From assembly GCF_019469265.1 (NCBI RefSeq), contig NZ_CP048268.1:589501-653500 (forward strand): a DNA stretch of 64,000 nucleotides, read 5' to 3'. Source of the stretch: Lactobacillus panisapium. GTDB lineage: Bacteria; Bacillota; Bacilli; Lactobacillales; Lactobacillaceae. The notes beneath the pieces were generated by a model. It did no database searches. It saw nothing but the letters and a program-made list of their open reading frames with translations, and was not told the DNA's origin. The translations under genes were made by a program, and so were the position numbers. Shown here one piece after another: positions 18,629-27,248 of this stretch (the stretch's first letter is position 1; every line of letters starts with the position of its first letter).

Positions 18629-19708
18629 ATGTCTGAAACAATTTTAGAAATAAAAAATTTACAAGTTGAATATCACACTGAACATGGCGATGTCCAAGCA
18701 GTTCGGGGAATTAATTACCAGGTTAAAAAGGGTGAAACGGTAGCACTTGTTGGTGAATCTGGCTGCGGCAAATCTGCTAGCGTCAAGACCATTATGGGTG
18801 AAAAAGAAGCTAACCAAGTTATTAAGGCTGGCGAAATCAACTTTACTTACCAGTCTAAAGGACAGGAACGGACCATTGATTTACTGAAAATAAGCCCGAA
18901 AGAAATGCAAAGTCAAATTAAGGGTAAAGAAATTGCAATGGTTTTTCAGGACCCAATGACTTCCCTTGATCCTACTATGAAAATAGCTAAACAGATTGCG
19001 GAGGCAATTAAGGCATCTAATCCGCAGATGAATAAGGAGCAAATTAACAAGCGCGTTATTGAACTGATTGAAACTGTCGGTATTCAAAATGCCAAGGTCG
19101 TCATGGAACAATATCCACACCAACTTTCCGGGGGAATGCGGCAGAGAATTGTGATTGCAATTGCTTTATCTGGGAATCCCAGCTTACTTATCTGTGATGA
19201 GCCGACGACGGGACTTGATGTTACGATCCAGGCAAAAATCCTTGACTTGATCAAGTCTATTCAGAAAAGTCGCAAGCTTTCTGTTATTTTCATTACTCAC
19301 AATCTGGGCGTTGTAGCTAATATTGCCACGAACGTTAACGTGATGTATGCTGGCAAAATTGTCGAAACGGGCACAAGTGAAGATATTTTCTTTGATCCCC
19401 GACATCCGTATACGTGGGGATTACTTGAGTCGGTACCAGATGTTAATGAAAATGTTAAAAAACTGCCGACGATTGCGGGGACAATTCCGGATCTGACGCA
19501 ACCAATTGTTGGGGATGCTTTTGCACCGCGCAATAAATATGCGTTAAAGGTTGATTTTAAAGAGCAGCCACCAATGTTTAAGGTTAATGACCATCATTAT
19601 GCTGCCACCTGGCTGCTTGACAAGCGCGCACCTAAAGTTGAAGTTCCTGCAATTCTCCAAAAAAGAATTGCAAAAATGAAGAAAGAAGCTGAAGTCAATG
19701 GCGAATAA
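18629..19708 (+). CDS. oppD: Oligopeptide ABC transporter ATP-binding protein OppD
   Basis: 359 residues. Walker A GESGCGKSAS, signature LSGGMRQRIVIA, Walker B LLICDEPTTGLD and the switch ITHNLG are intact. The C-terminal oligopeptide-transporter extension (HPYTWGLLESVPD onward) is typical of OppD, although the cysteines that ligate the Fe-S cluster in some OppD/F proteins are not evident here. Overlaps oppF by 11 bases. Confidence 0.93.
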   Translation: MSETILEIKNLQVEYHTEHGDVQAVRGINYQVKKGETVALVGESGCGKSASVKTIMGEKEANQVIKAGEINFTYQSKGQERTIDLLKISPKEMQSQIKGKEIAMVFQDPMTSLDPTMKIAKQIAEAIKASNPQMNKEQINKRVIELIETVGIQNAKVVMEQYPHQLSGGMRQRIVIAIALSGNPSLLICDEPTTGLDVTIQAKILDLIKSIQKSRKLSVIFITHNLGVVANIATNVNVMYAGKIVETGTSEDIFFDPRHPYTWGLLESVPDVNENVKKLPTIAGTIPDLTQPIVGDAFAPRNKYALKVDFKEQPPMFKVNDHHYAATWLLDKRAPKVEVPAILQKRIAKMKKEAEVNGE

Positions 19709-20597
19709 TATTCTTGAAGTACACCATTTAAAACAATACTTTCCAATTGGAAAGAAAAAGATCGTTAAAGCTGTTGATGATGTTTCTTTTAATATTGCCA
19801 GTGGCGAAACTTTTGGCTTAGTTGGTGAATCAGGTAGTGGTAAAACAACAATTGGTCGCTCGATTATCCGCTTGTATAAACCTACCTTTGGTGAAGTACT
19901 GTTTGAGGGCGAACAAATTGGCGGCAGTATGGATAAGAAACGGACAGCTAAGCTGCGCAAGGACATGCAGATGATCTTTCAAGATCCTATGTCTTCGTTA
20001 AATCCGCGTAAGAAAGTGGGCGACATCGTCAAGTTAGGTTTAGATATTCATTATCCGGAATTAAGTAAAGACGAGAAAATGGCTCGCGTGATTAAAATGC
20101 TGAAAGTCGTTGGCCTTGATAGTTCCTTTGTTAACCGCTATCCCCAAGAGTTATCTGGTGGTCAGCGTCAAAGAGTAGGAATTGCCCGCGTAGTGATTAT
20201 GAATCCTAGACTGATTATTGCTGATGAAGCAATCTCTGCTTTAGACGTTTCGGTGCAAGCCCAAGTAGTTAACCTGCTCCAAGAAGTTCAAGAAAAAACA
20301 GGTAGTGCAATGCTGTTTATTGCCCATGATTTAGCAATGGTCAAGCACATTTCCAGTCACATTGGGGTCATCCATCTCGGTCATATTGTTGAGACGGGAC
20401 CAACTGAAGCAATTTTTGCTAATCCCGTTCATCCATATACTAAGAGCTTACTAACTGCAATTCCAATTACTGATCCAATTGCTGAACAGAAAAAGCAACT
20501 GTCTGATTACCATGCTTTTCGTAATCAATATGTGAACAAGGCAATGAAAGACTTAGGTGATGGCCACCTGGTTTTAGATGATGGCTCATGGTCATAA
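19698..20597 (+). CDS. oppF: Oligopeptide ABC transporter ATP-binding protein OppF
   Basis: 299 residues. Walker A GESGSGKTT, signature LSGGQRQRVGIAR, Walker B LIIADEAISALD and switch FIAHDLAMVKHIS are present. It heterodimerises with OppD to drive peptide import. It is the last gene of the frl-opp operon, with a start inside the oppD end. The C-terminus has HPYTKSLLTAIPI, normal for OppF. Confidence 0.93.
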   Translation: MANNILEVHHLKQYFPIGKKKIVKAVDDVSFNIASGETFGLVGESGSGKTTIGRSIIRLYKPTFGEVLFEGEQIGGSMDKKRTAKLRKDMQMIFQDPMSSLNPRKKVGDIVKLGLDIHYPELSKDEKMARVIKMLKVVGLDSSFVNRYPQELSGGQRQRVGIARVVIMNPRLIIADEAISALDVSVQAQVVNLLQEVQEKTGSAMLFIAHDLAMVKHISSHIGVIHLGHIVETGPTEAIFANPVHPYTKSLLTAIPITDPIAEQKKQLSDYHAFRNQYVNKAMKDLGDGHLVLDDGSWS

Positions 20598-20661
20598 TTT
20601 TTTTCAAGCAGCTTTTGCTGATTTAGTTTTAATAAATAACAGCTTGCAAAAAAGTTTTTTT
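20598..20661 (+). terminator. Probable terminator of the opp operon
   Basis: TTTTTTCAAGC pairs with GCTTGCAAAAAA (one bulged C) and is followed by a T-run at 20655-20661. Weaker in GC than other terminators here. Confidence 0.55.
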
Positions 20662-20761
20662 ATTGGTATCTTTAGTCTGTATTTTTAGTATTTACAGAAA
20701 GCTATGTAGAAAAGTTAATTAACTTAGGTATGCAGCTCTGTATGTTAATAGGAGAAAAATA

Positions 20762-21298
20762 ATGGCTAGACCAACTAGTAAAGCTGATTTGATTGAGGCA
20801 AGCAATACTGCTTACGAGAAAATAGTTGACCTCATTGATTCTTTACCCGAGAAGGCGCAGACTGGCAACTTTGCTTTTGAAACTGATAAATTAAAGGGTG
20901 AGCATTGGAAGCGGGATCGCAATATCCGCGATGTGCTGATTCACTTATACGAGTGGCAAAAACTGCTATTGGAATGGATTGAAAATAATCAGGCAGGAAA
21001 AGCACAGGACTTTTTACCAGATGGCTATAATTGGCGTAATTATGGTGAAATGAATCAACAAATATGGCAAAAACACCAGAAAACCAGTTTAAAAGAAGCT
21101 GAAGAATTACTGGCTAAAAGTCACCAGCAGGTAATGAAATTACTTGCGACTTTTTCTAATGATCAACTATTTACCAAGAATGTTTTTTCTTGGACCGGGA
21201 ATAATACTTTAGGAACCTATTTTATTTCGAATACTTCTAGCCATTATGACTGGGCATTAAAGAAGTTACGTAAGTACAAAAGGTCTTTAAAACAATAA
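20762..21298 (+). CDS. ClbS/DfsB family four-helix-bundle protein
   Basis: 178 residues of the DinB-like ClbS/DfsB family. It begins MARPTSKADLIEAS, has the conserved KGEHWKRDRNIRDVLIHLYEW segment and the DGYNWRNYGEMNQQIW segment, and ends with FISNTSSHYDWALKKLRKY. ClbS itself protects its host from colibactin, but most relatives, including those in lactobacilli, have unknown roles, so no function is claimed. AGGAG precedes the ATG. Transcribed alone and ended by a terminator shared with the convergent tetR gene. Confidence 0.85.
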   Translation: MARPTSKADLIEASNTAYEKIVDLIDSLPEKAQTGNFAFETDKLKGEHWKRDRNIRDVLIHLYEWQKLLLEWIENNQAGKAQDFLPDGYNWRNYGEMNQQIWQKHQKTSLKEAEELLAKSHQQVMKLLATFSNDQLFTKNVFSWTGNNTLGTYFISNTSSHYDWALKKLRKYKRSLKQ

Positions 21299-21299
21299 T

Positions 21300-21331
21300 A
21301 AAAACCGTTGGCAATCTTGCCAGCGGTTTTT
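21300..21331. terminator. Bidirectional terminator
   Basis: AAAAACCG..TGGCA pairs with TGCCA..CGGTTTTT around ATCT, between the convergent ClbS-like and tetR genes. Confidence 0.9.
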
Positions 21332-21334
21332 AAG

Positions 21335-21955
21335 TTACGCAGTTAATCCGAGGTAAATTTGTTTTTTGATTAAAGCTAAATCAGCATTTTTATCTTGAGA
21401 GTTAATGCCAAATACTTTGACTTGAACGACATACGTAAAAATGGGGCTAATAAAAATTCGTAAGAGTTGAATTGAAGTTAGGTCAGAATTGATTTCACCA
21501 AAACGCTTTTTTAAATCGTCAAAATAGGCGAAAACTCCATTTTTACCTGTAACCTCAGTTTTAATCAGGTCAATAATCTTATTGTCCGTTAATAATTCTT
21601 GGATAAATAATTTTAGAAAATCAAAATTAATTAGTAAAAATTGAATCCGATCCTCAACTAAAAATGAAATTAACTTTGTTAAATCATGATAATCATCCAG
21701 TTGCACAAAGAAATTATCTTTAATTTCAGTTAACATCGGGCTTAATAACTTGGCCAGTAAATCATCCTTAGATTTAAAGTATTTGTAAATTGTTCCTTCG
21801 CTGACGCCAGCTTCGTGAGCTATTTCTGCCGTTGTAGTCGCATGGAAGCCTTTTTTTGAAAATAATTTCAGCCCCGCTAATAATACTTTCTTTTTACCAG
21901 AAGGAATCTCTTGGTTTGCAATTTCTTCTTGATAACTTGCCAAAACTTTAACCAT
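21335..21955 (-). CDS. TetR-family transcriptional regulator
   Basis: 206 residues. The N-terminal helix-turn-helix is canonical (LFSKKGFHATTTAEIAHEAG then VSEGTIYKYFKSKDDLL, about residues 30-68), and the rest is a ligand-binding helical domain without recognisable specificity. It is the third gene of a leftward operon behind an ABC exporter, and two palindromes typical of TetR operators overlap that operon's promoter, so it very likely represses its own operon and is released by a transported toxic compound. Confidence 0.9.
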   Translation of the reverse strand: MVKVLASYQEEIANQEIPSGKKKVLLAGLKLFSKKGFHATTTAEIAHEAGVSEGTIYKYFKSKDDLLAKLLSPMLTEIKDNFFVQLDDYHDLTKLISFLVEDRIQFLLINFDFLKLFIQELLTDNKIIDLIKTEVTGKNGVFAYFDDLKKRFGEINSDLTSIQLLRIFISPIFTYVVQVKVFGINSQDKNADLALIKKQIYLGLTA

Positions 21956-21976
21956 ATCTTATCTCCCAAGTGGTTT

Positions 21977-23116
21977 TTATACTTTACGATATCTCTTTAA
22001 ACCTACTACATTCAGGTATATCAATATTACCAGAAAAATGAGCAAAGCTAAAATATCACCAGTTATGCTGCTTAACCCCTTACCATAGAGCATAATTTTG
22101 GTTAGGGCATCGCCCGTGTAGGTTAATGGTAGAATTTTACCGATATATTGAACCCAATTGGCCATTGTATCTAGTGGAATTATTCCGGAAAAGAATACTT
22201 GGGGAACGATAACAATTGGAATCAGCTGCATCATTTGAAATTCGGACCCGGCCAAAGTAGATAGCAAAAGACCGAAAGCCAAAGCTACGAGGGCAAGTAG
22301 GAAGCTGACTAAAATAACATTGAAAATGTTACCGACGACTTCGATTTTTAATAGCCAAATGGTTGCCAAAACAATGACGGTAGCTTGAGCTATCGAAATT
22401 ATGCCGTAACCAAACATGTAACCAAAAACAATCTCGCTTCGTCTGACTGGAGTTGCCAGCAAGCGATCGAGTGTGCCACTGGTTCGTTCTTTTAATAAAG
22501 CCATTCCTGAAATGAGAAAAACAAATAGGAAAACGAAGAAGCCTAGTAAAATTGGGACCATTTTGGTAAAAAAGCCAGTATCCTTATTGCCGTATTGGTA
22601 ATGATTGACAATTTTAACATTACTCGTCTTTTTATTCTTAGGTGCTCGAGGCAATGTTTTGGCAAGTAAGGGATTAGCTTTAATAAGTTTTGCTTGCATT
22701 TTTTGCGTCTTTTTAAGTTTAGAAGTCAAAATTTGAAAACTATTCTTAGTCAATGCAGCGTTTAGTGCCTGTTTAGTCAGAACTGTTTTACCAGAATCCG
22801 TATTTGCATGCGTAACGTCATATTTGTTGTCATGATAGTAGATAACGGCATCAACTTTGTGACTTTTCAGTTCTTTAGCAGCAACTTTTTGATCCTGGTA
22901 CTTAACCGTATCAATGCCATCAATTTTTCTTAATTTCCGTGTGATTGACTGGTTAACATCTACCGTGGCAATTGTTGCTTCGGATTTAGAGTTAGCTGAA
23001 AACATTACATTCATCAGCCACATTACTAAAATTGGTGCAAGAAACATTAACGCCAATGATCTTTTGTCACGGAATAATTCTATTAGAACCTTTTTGGTAA
23101 TTGCTAAAGTTCTCAT
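21977..23116 (-). CDS. ABC-2 type exporter permease
   Basis: 379 residues. One N-terminal membrane helix, a large extracellular loop (residues ~40-175), then five helices with the ABC-2 motif LLKERTSGTLDRLLATPVRRSE. This is the half-size drug/lipid exporter type (DrrB/YhgE-like). The start overlaps the upstream ATPase gene by four bases (ATGA). Substrate unknown; control by TetR suggests a toxic small molecule or antimicrobial. Confidence 0.9.
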   Translation of the reverse strand: MRTLAITKKVLIELFRDKRSLALMFLAPILVMWLMNVMFSANSKSEATIATVDVNQSITRKLRKIDGIDTVKYQDQKVAAKELKSHKVDAVIYYHDNKYDVTHANTDSGKTVLTKQALNAALTKNSFQILTSKLKKTQKMQAKLIKANPLLAKTLPRAPKNKKTSNVKIVNHYQYGNKDTGFFTKMVPILLGFFVFLFVFLISGMALLKERTSGTLDRLLATPVRRSEIVFGYMFGYGIISIAQATVIVLATIWLLKIEVVGNIFNVILVSFLLALVALAFGLLLSTLAGSEFQMMQLIPIVIVPQVFFSGIIPLDTMANWVQYIGKILPLTYTGDALTKIMLYGKGLSSITGDILALLIFLVILIYLNVVGLKRYRKV

Positions 23117-23841
23117 TCTGCTGCTTCCTCACTTTCTGCCTTTAAAAAGACGTCTTCAATTGAGTCAACCTGATACTGTTCTTCTAATTTCTTTGGTTCC
23201 GCAAAAGCAATGATTTTACCATTTAAAAGTAGGGCCACGCGATCAGTCAGCTCCGCTTCGTCCATTACGTGCGTCGTAATTAACACGCTCCGACCTTGGT
23301 CACGGATTAACTTAAGTTCGTGCCAAATTTTGCGGCGCAATGATGGGTCAATTCCGACCGTCGGTTCATCAAGCACTAGTAATTCTGGTCCGCCTAAAAG
23401 GGCGATAGCTAGTGATAACCGCCGCTTCATGCCGCCAGAATAATTGGCTACTCGTTTATTTAAATCAGGGGTTAATTCAACCACATCTGCTGTATAGGCA
23501 ATTTCTTGTTCCAATTCAGTCCCCGACACGCCTTTCATCTTGCCAAAAAATTGAAGATTTTCTTTCGCGCTTAGAGTTTCGTACAGGGCATCAGATTGTG
23601 CCATATAGCCAATTTGACTTAAAATCTGGCGGTTAGGCATTTGTGTACCTAACACAAGCGTTTCACCACTGTCGACTTTTTCCATCCCAAGCATGGTCTT
23701 AATCGTAGTTGACTTTCCCGCTCCAGAAGGGCCGATTAGACCAACGATTTCTTTCGGCATGACATTGAGGTTAATATCATGTAAAACGGTTTGCTTACCA
23801 TAGGATTTTTGTAAATGAGTTAAATTAATAAGATAAGCCAT
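23113..23841 (-). CDS. ABC exporter ATP-binding protein
   Basis: About 242 residues: Walker A GPSGAGKST, signature YSGGMKRRLSLAIAL, Walker B LLVLDEPTVGID, switch ITTHVMDEA, typical of DrrA-like exporters. I start at 23841, seven bases after AAAGGAGG; an in-frame ATG ten codons earlier would overlap the operator region and has no ribosome site. First gene of the TetR-controlled operon. Confidence 0.92.
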   Translation of the reverse strand: MAYLINLTHLQKSYGKQTVLHDINLNVMPKEIVGLIGPSGAGKSTTIKTMLGMEKVDSGETLVLGTQMPNRQILSQIGYMAQSDALYETLSAKENLQFFGKMKGVSGTELEQEIAYTADVVELTPDLNKRVANYSGGMKRRLSLAIALLGGPELLVLDEPTVGIDPSLRRKIWHELKLIRDQGRSVLITTHVMDEAELTDRVALLLNGKIIAFAEPKKLEEQYQVDSIEDVFLKAESEEAAE

Positions 23842-23858
23842 AAGTTCCTCCTTTAATA

Positions 23859-23915
23859 AGTGAGCGTTCACTCACTAATAGATAGTATTGTAGTGAGTGC
23901 TTACTCACTTGTCAA
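23859..23915 (-). promoter_or_regulatory. Promoter with twin TetR-type operators
   Basis: On the minus strand there is a near-perfect promoter: TTGACA (23915-23910), 17-base spacer, TACAAT (23892-23887). One palindrome, TGAGTGCTTACTCA (23894-23907), fills the spacer. A second, TGAGCGTTCACTCA (23861-23874), lies just downstream of the -10. Both share TGAG/CTCA half-sites and their centres are 33 bp apart, about three helical turns. The operon's TetR protein is the obvious ligand. Confidence 0.9.
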
Positions 23916-24030
23916 CTAAAAGTGATAATTTTCTTAACCAAAACTCTTAAAAATGGTGTTTAAATTAAACTTAGAGTTTGTGATTTTGTTCTTTATTTAG
24001 TAAGATTGAATAAAATAAAGGAGTATAGTA

Positions 24031-24810
24031 ATGAGTTCTGATAAACCAATTGAAGCTGTTATGCCGCTTTATAAGAAAATCTACCTAGATATTAAACAAC
24101 AAATTCAAGCAAATAAATTACAGTCTGGACAGAAGTTACCAAGTGAACAATTTTTGTGCAAAAAATATCAAGTAAGTCGAATAACTGTCCGTAAGGCTCT
24201 GAAGTTACTAACTGATGAGAGACTGATTGTGACGGTTCAAGGAAAGGGATCCTACGTCAATATTAAAAAGATGATAGGTAAATTGGATCAGATTCAAGGC
24301 TTTTCAGAATTCGCTGGGTCACGTGATCAACCAAGCAAACCCAAAATTTTAAAGCGTGAAATTTTAAAAAATGCGGCAATAGCTAAAGAGTTATTGCTGG
24401 CTGAAAAAGCAGATCTAGTATATATCAAACGCCTTTTCGAAATTGCGGATGTTCCAATTGCAATTGATGAAGCGTGGTTGCCGGCTGAGCGCTTCCCAGA
24501 TTTATTAGTTAAAATTGAGGCCGATTCTTCGCTTTATGATTACCTAGAGCGCAAGTACCACGAAATTCCCACCAATTCGTACCGTGAGATTAGCACAGTT
24601 TTGCCCAATACTAAACAAACAGAAATTTTAAAACTGAACAAAGTTGTGCCACTCTTTGATGTTAATAAAACGGTCTATAACCAATTTGAACAGCCCTTAG
24701 AGTTTTCTCATTACGTAGTTAGAGGTGATGAAATGACCTATACAGTTGATTCATCGGCTGATAGTGAATTTCATTTGAATAATAAGAACAAAGAGCAGGG
24801 AAAAAATTAA
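24031..24810 (+). CDS. GntR-family regulator, HutC subfamily (UTRA domain)
   Basis: 259 residues. The N-terminal winged helix is clear (PLYKKIYLDIKQQI, KLPSEQFLCKKYQVSRITVR, QGKGSYV, residues ~10-75), followed by a UTRA effector domain (YIKRLFEIADVPIAIDEAWLP onward). HutC-type regulators usually sense sugar phosphates or amino compounds. It stands alone, divergent from the exporter operon. It might control the frl-opp or PTS genes in this window, but nothing in the sequence links them directly. AAGGAG lies before the ATG. Confidence 0.88.
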   Translation: MSSDKPIEAVMPLYKKIYLDIKQQIQANKLQSGQKLPSEQFLCKKYQVSRITVRKALKLLTDERLIVTVQGKGSYVNIKKMIGKLDQIQGFSEFAGSRDQPSKPKILKREILKNAAIAKELLLAEKADLVYIKRLFEIADVPIAIDEAWLPAERFPDLLVKIEADSSLYDYLERKYHEIPTNSYREISTVLPNTKQTEILKLNKVVPLFDVNKTVYNQFEQPLEFSHYVVRGDEMTYTVDSSADSEFHLNNKNKEQGKN

Positions 24811-24856
24811 CTGAATCTTGCTATGTTTACTATGAATTGCTTTATTAAGCCAAAAT

Positions 24857-24892
24857 AAATGCTTCTCTTGATCAATCAGGAGAAGCATTTTT
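24857..24892 (+). terminator. Intrinsic terminator after the GntR gene
   Basis: AAATGCTTCTC pairs with GAGAAGCATTT, extended by TTGAT/ATCA pairing, and a T-run follows. It may also serve the convergent CPBP gene. Confidence 0.88.
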
Positions 24893-24923
24893 GCACGTTA
24901 ATGTTTAATAATAAAAGAATGAC

Positions 24924-25664
24924 CTATTTAGTTGCTAATAACAGAACTAAAAAGGCAAGCGTATCGAATAAGAAGTGAACCAGAAAACTAACCCACATAT
25001 TGTGCGTTTTGATAAAGGCTAGGTTTAACACGATGCGGGTAAAAGCCAGCCCTAAAATGACGTAGCCCAGATTATAGTCGTATGTAGACAAATGAAGTAG
25101 GGCAAATACAAGTGCTGAGCCAATGTTACCCCACCATATAGGGGCAGGTAAATGCAGACTAGTTGCTAGTTGCGTAAGAGCTAGCAAGGGCATGATTGCT
25201 AAAAATTCTTCGCCCATAATTTGGATAGCACTGCTAAAGCGCTGGTAAAAGAAGATTGTCCAAACATGCGGAGACTTTAGGGTTAATCCGGCAGCAGCGT
25301 TTCCTGAAACGGAACCAAAAATATTCTGTGAAATTATTCCCGTTACTACTGAAGTTACGTAAGCAACAATAAAGAAAGCAGCAATCAATAACCATTCTTT
25401 AGCGTGAGGGAAATGAAATAGTTGCCGCCACCTGTTGTTGGTAGCGATTTGAGCACCAATAATTTGGATAGCAAGAAAAACAGTAACGATAATTAGTTGG
25501 AAAATAGCTGCCACGATACTAGGGTGGTTTTCATCAAAGGCTAAAAAGTCTGGTATTTGAATCCCGGGCATGATTAAACAACAATATGCAAGCAAGTTGG
25601 AAAAGATAATAATTAACCATTGTTTACCTGATAATTTAAATGAATTTGTAAATGATTCTTCCAT
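24924..25664 (-). CDS. CPBP-family intramembrane metalloprotease
   Basis: About 246 residues with eight predicted membrane segments. The CPBP (Abi/Rce1-like) motifs are present: the paired glutamates in MGEEFLAIMPLLAL, FALLHLSTYD in the second motif, and the terminal LVHFLFDT. In lactobacilli such proteins are linked to bacteriocin immunity or membrane protein processing, but no partner gene is nearby. I start at 25664, eight bases after AGGAGGG; a longer in-frame start at 25730 has no such support. Confidence 0.85.
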   Translation of the reverse strand: MEESFTNSFKLSGKQWLIIIFSNLLAYCCLIMPGIQIPDFLAFDENHPSIVAAIFQLIIVTVFLAIQIIGAQIATNNRWRQLFHFPHAKEWLLIAAFFIVAYVTSVVTGIISQNIFGSVSGNAAAGLTLKSPHVWTIFFYQRFSSAIQIMGEEFLAIMPLLALTQLATSLHLPAPIWWGNIGSALVFALLHLSTYDYNLGYVILGLAFTRIVLNLAFIKTHNMWVSFLVHFLFDTLAFLVLLLATK

Positions 25665-25880
25665 TGAAGTAGCCCTCCTATATTGTTTATTGTAGAGTGG
25701 TGCCAACCAAATAACAATTTTGGGGCTCACCGGGGCAATGATTTAGCTATTACAGTTTTTATCCTATTATTGGCCAGATTATAAACTGCTGTTGCGCTAA
25801 ATTGCTCTTTTAGCTAATGATATAGTATGCTTAAGTTAGCCAGATAATATTGAAAATATATTCTAATAGAAAGGAACTTA

Positions 25881-26732
25881 ATGATGAAAACAGTGACGAT
25901 TAATCAGCAAAAATTGCCGGCCTTAGGTATTGGTACATGGGAAATGGGTAATTCGGCTGCGGCAGAAAAAGAAGAGATTAAGGCAATTCAAGCTGGTCTT
26001 GATGCTGGTTTACGCGTGATTGACACGGCAGAAATGTATGGCAATGGCCGCTCGGAAATTTTAGTTGGGCAGGCTATCAAGCCATATCAAAGATCGGATT
26101 TATTTTTAATTTCTAAAGTTTTACCTCAAAATGCCTCTGCTGCTAAAATGCAACAAAGTGTTGAGAATAGTTTAAAGCGTCTGCAAACAGATTACCTTGA
26201 CTTATATTTATATCATTGGCGAGGAATGGTTCCACTTGAAGAAACGGTTGAAACACTTCAAAGCTTGCAAGAAAAAGGCTATTTTCGGGCTTGGGGCGTT
26301 TCCAATTTTGATATCGCTGATATGGAAGAATTATGGCAATTGCCTAGTGGTAAAAATGTGGCTGCCAATGAGGATCTATATAACCTAGAGACACGTGGAA
26401 TTGAATACAGTCTCTTGCCTTGGCAAAGAAAGCATCATCTTCCTTTAATTGCCTATAGTCCACTGGGAAGAGGACCAAAAATGGGCAGTACGATGACCCA
26501 AGATCCAGCTGTGATGGCCGTTGCACAAAATCATGGTGCTACTCCTTTTCAAATTCTACTAGCTTGGGTAATGCAACAACCTGATGTTCTTGCTATTCCC
26601 AAAAGCAGCAGTTCCAAGCATTTGCTCTCGAATTTAAAGGCATTAGAAATCGACCTGACTCCCGATGACTTAGCAATTTTGGCAAAAGCATACCCGAAAC
26701 CAACTAAAAAAGAACCATTAGCAATTTATTAA
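25881..26732 (+). CDS. Aldo/keto reductase
   Basis: 283 residues, cytoplasmic NADPH-dependent oxidoreductase with the TIM-barrel fold. Catalytic residues are visible: Asp and Tyr in DTAEMYGNG, Lys in FLISKVLP and His in YLYHWRG. The cofactor-binding C-terminal segment AIPKSSSSKHLLSNL is intact. It starts after AAAGGAAC; an adjacent second ATG is equally possible. Transcribed alone. Substrate unknown. Confidence 0.92.
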   Translation: MMKTVTINQQKLPALGIGTWEMGNSAAAEKEEIKAIQAGLDAGLRVIDTAEMYGNGRSEILVGQAIKPYQRSDLFLISKVLPQNASAAKMQQSVENSLKRLQTDYLDLYLYHWRGMVPLEETVETLQSLQEKGYFRAWGVSNFDIADMEELWQLPSGKNVAANEDLYNLETRGIEYSLLPWQRKHHLPLIAYSPLGRGPKMGSTMTQDPAVMAVAQNHGATPFQILLAWVMQQPDVLAIPKSSSSKHLLSNLKALEIDLTPDDLAILAKAYPKPTKKEPLAIY

Positions 26733-26742
26733 CTAATGGTTC
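26706..26742 (-). terminator. Minus-strand terminator overlapping the aldo/keto reductase end
   Basis: GAACCATTAG (26712-26721) pairs with CTAATGGTTC (26733-26742). Read on the minus strand the hairpin is followed by TTTTTT. It serves the leftward CPBP remnant, and lies partly inside the reductase's last codons. Confidence 0.75.
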
Positions 26743-26787
26743 ATAACTGATTTGATGTGATTAATTTTAAGAGTGGGAATTAAGTGA

Positions 26788-27183
26788 TTAAAGCAAGAAA
26801 ACGGTTAAGATTAAATCCCAGAACATATGAAAGATAATGGGCACAAAAATATTTTTGCTTTTGATAAATAGTAGACCAAACAAAATTCCCAGAATGATTA
26901 CCGTAAATTCAGCCCCAGAAGCGAAGTTGCTTAAAAAAGTTCCGGTTCGATACCAGATTGGGAAATGAATAACCAAAAATAAAATACTATCGATTAACAG
27001 AGCAACCCATGTTTTAAATTTGGTTAATAATGCATTTAAAATCCAGCCACGAAAAACTAGTTCTTCAGTAATGCCAACAATTAAAAAGCTGCCAATTATC
27101 AACAACTTTAGAATGCAATTGCGTAAACGCTGTCTACTGGCAAAAGCGGTGTAAATAGTTAAAAAACTAAAAAATAAAGTAAA
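26788..27183 (-). pseudogene. CPBP-family protease remnant, N-terminus lost
   Basis: The frame keeps the catalytic half of a CPBP protease: TEELVFRGWILNALL (glutamate motif), LFLVIHFPIWY, and the terminal FHMFWDL. Only about 105 codons follow the first possible start (TTG at 27105). The same frame stays open upstream to about 27183 and still reads like a CPBP linker and helix, but no start codon with a ribosome site is seen before a terminator hairpin. The family normally has about 200-300 residues, so I read it as a 5'-truncated gene. It retains its own terminator. Confidence 0.7.
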
Positions 27184-27209
27184 AAAGCTTGAGTTTGCTC
27201 AAGCTTTTT
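27182..27209. terminator. Strong symmetrical terminator hairpin
   Basis: AAAAAGCTTGAG pairs with CTCAAGCTTTTT around TTTG. It insulates the polysaccharide cluster from upstream transcription. No intact gene ends right before it, so it is probably left over from a lost neighbour. Confidence 0.8.
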
Positions 27210-27248
27210 CTGTACCCTTATACTAAGTAAGAATTGGGAAGTTAAAGT

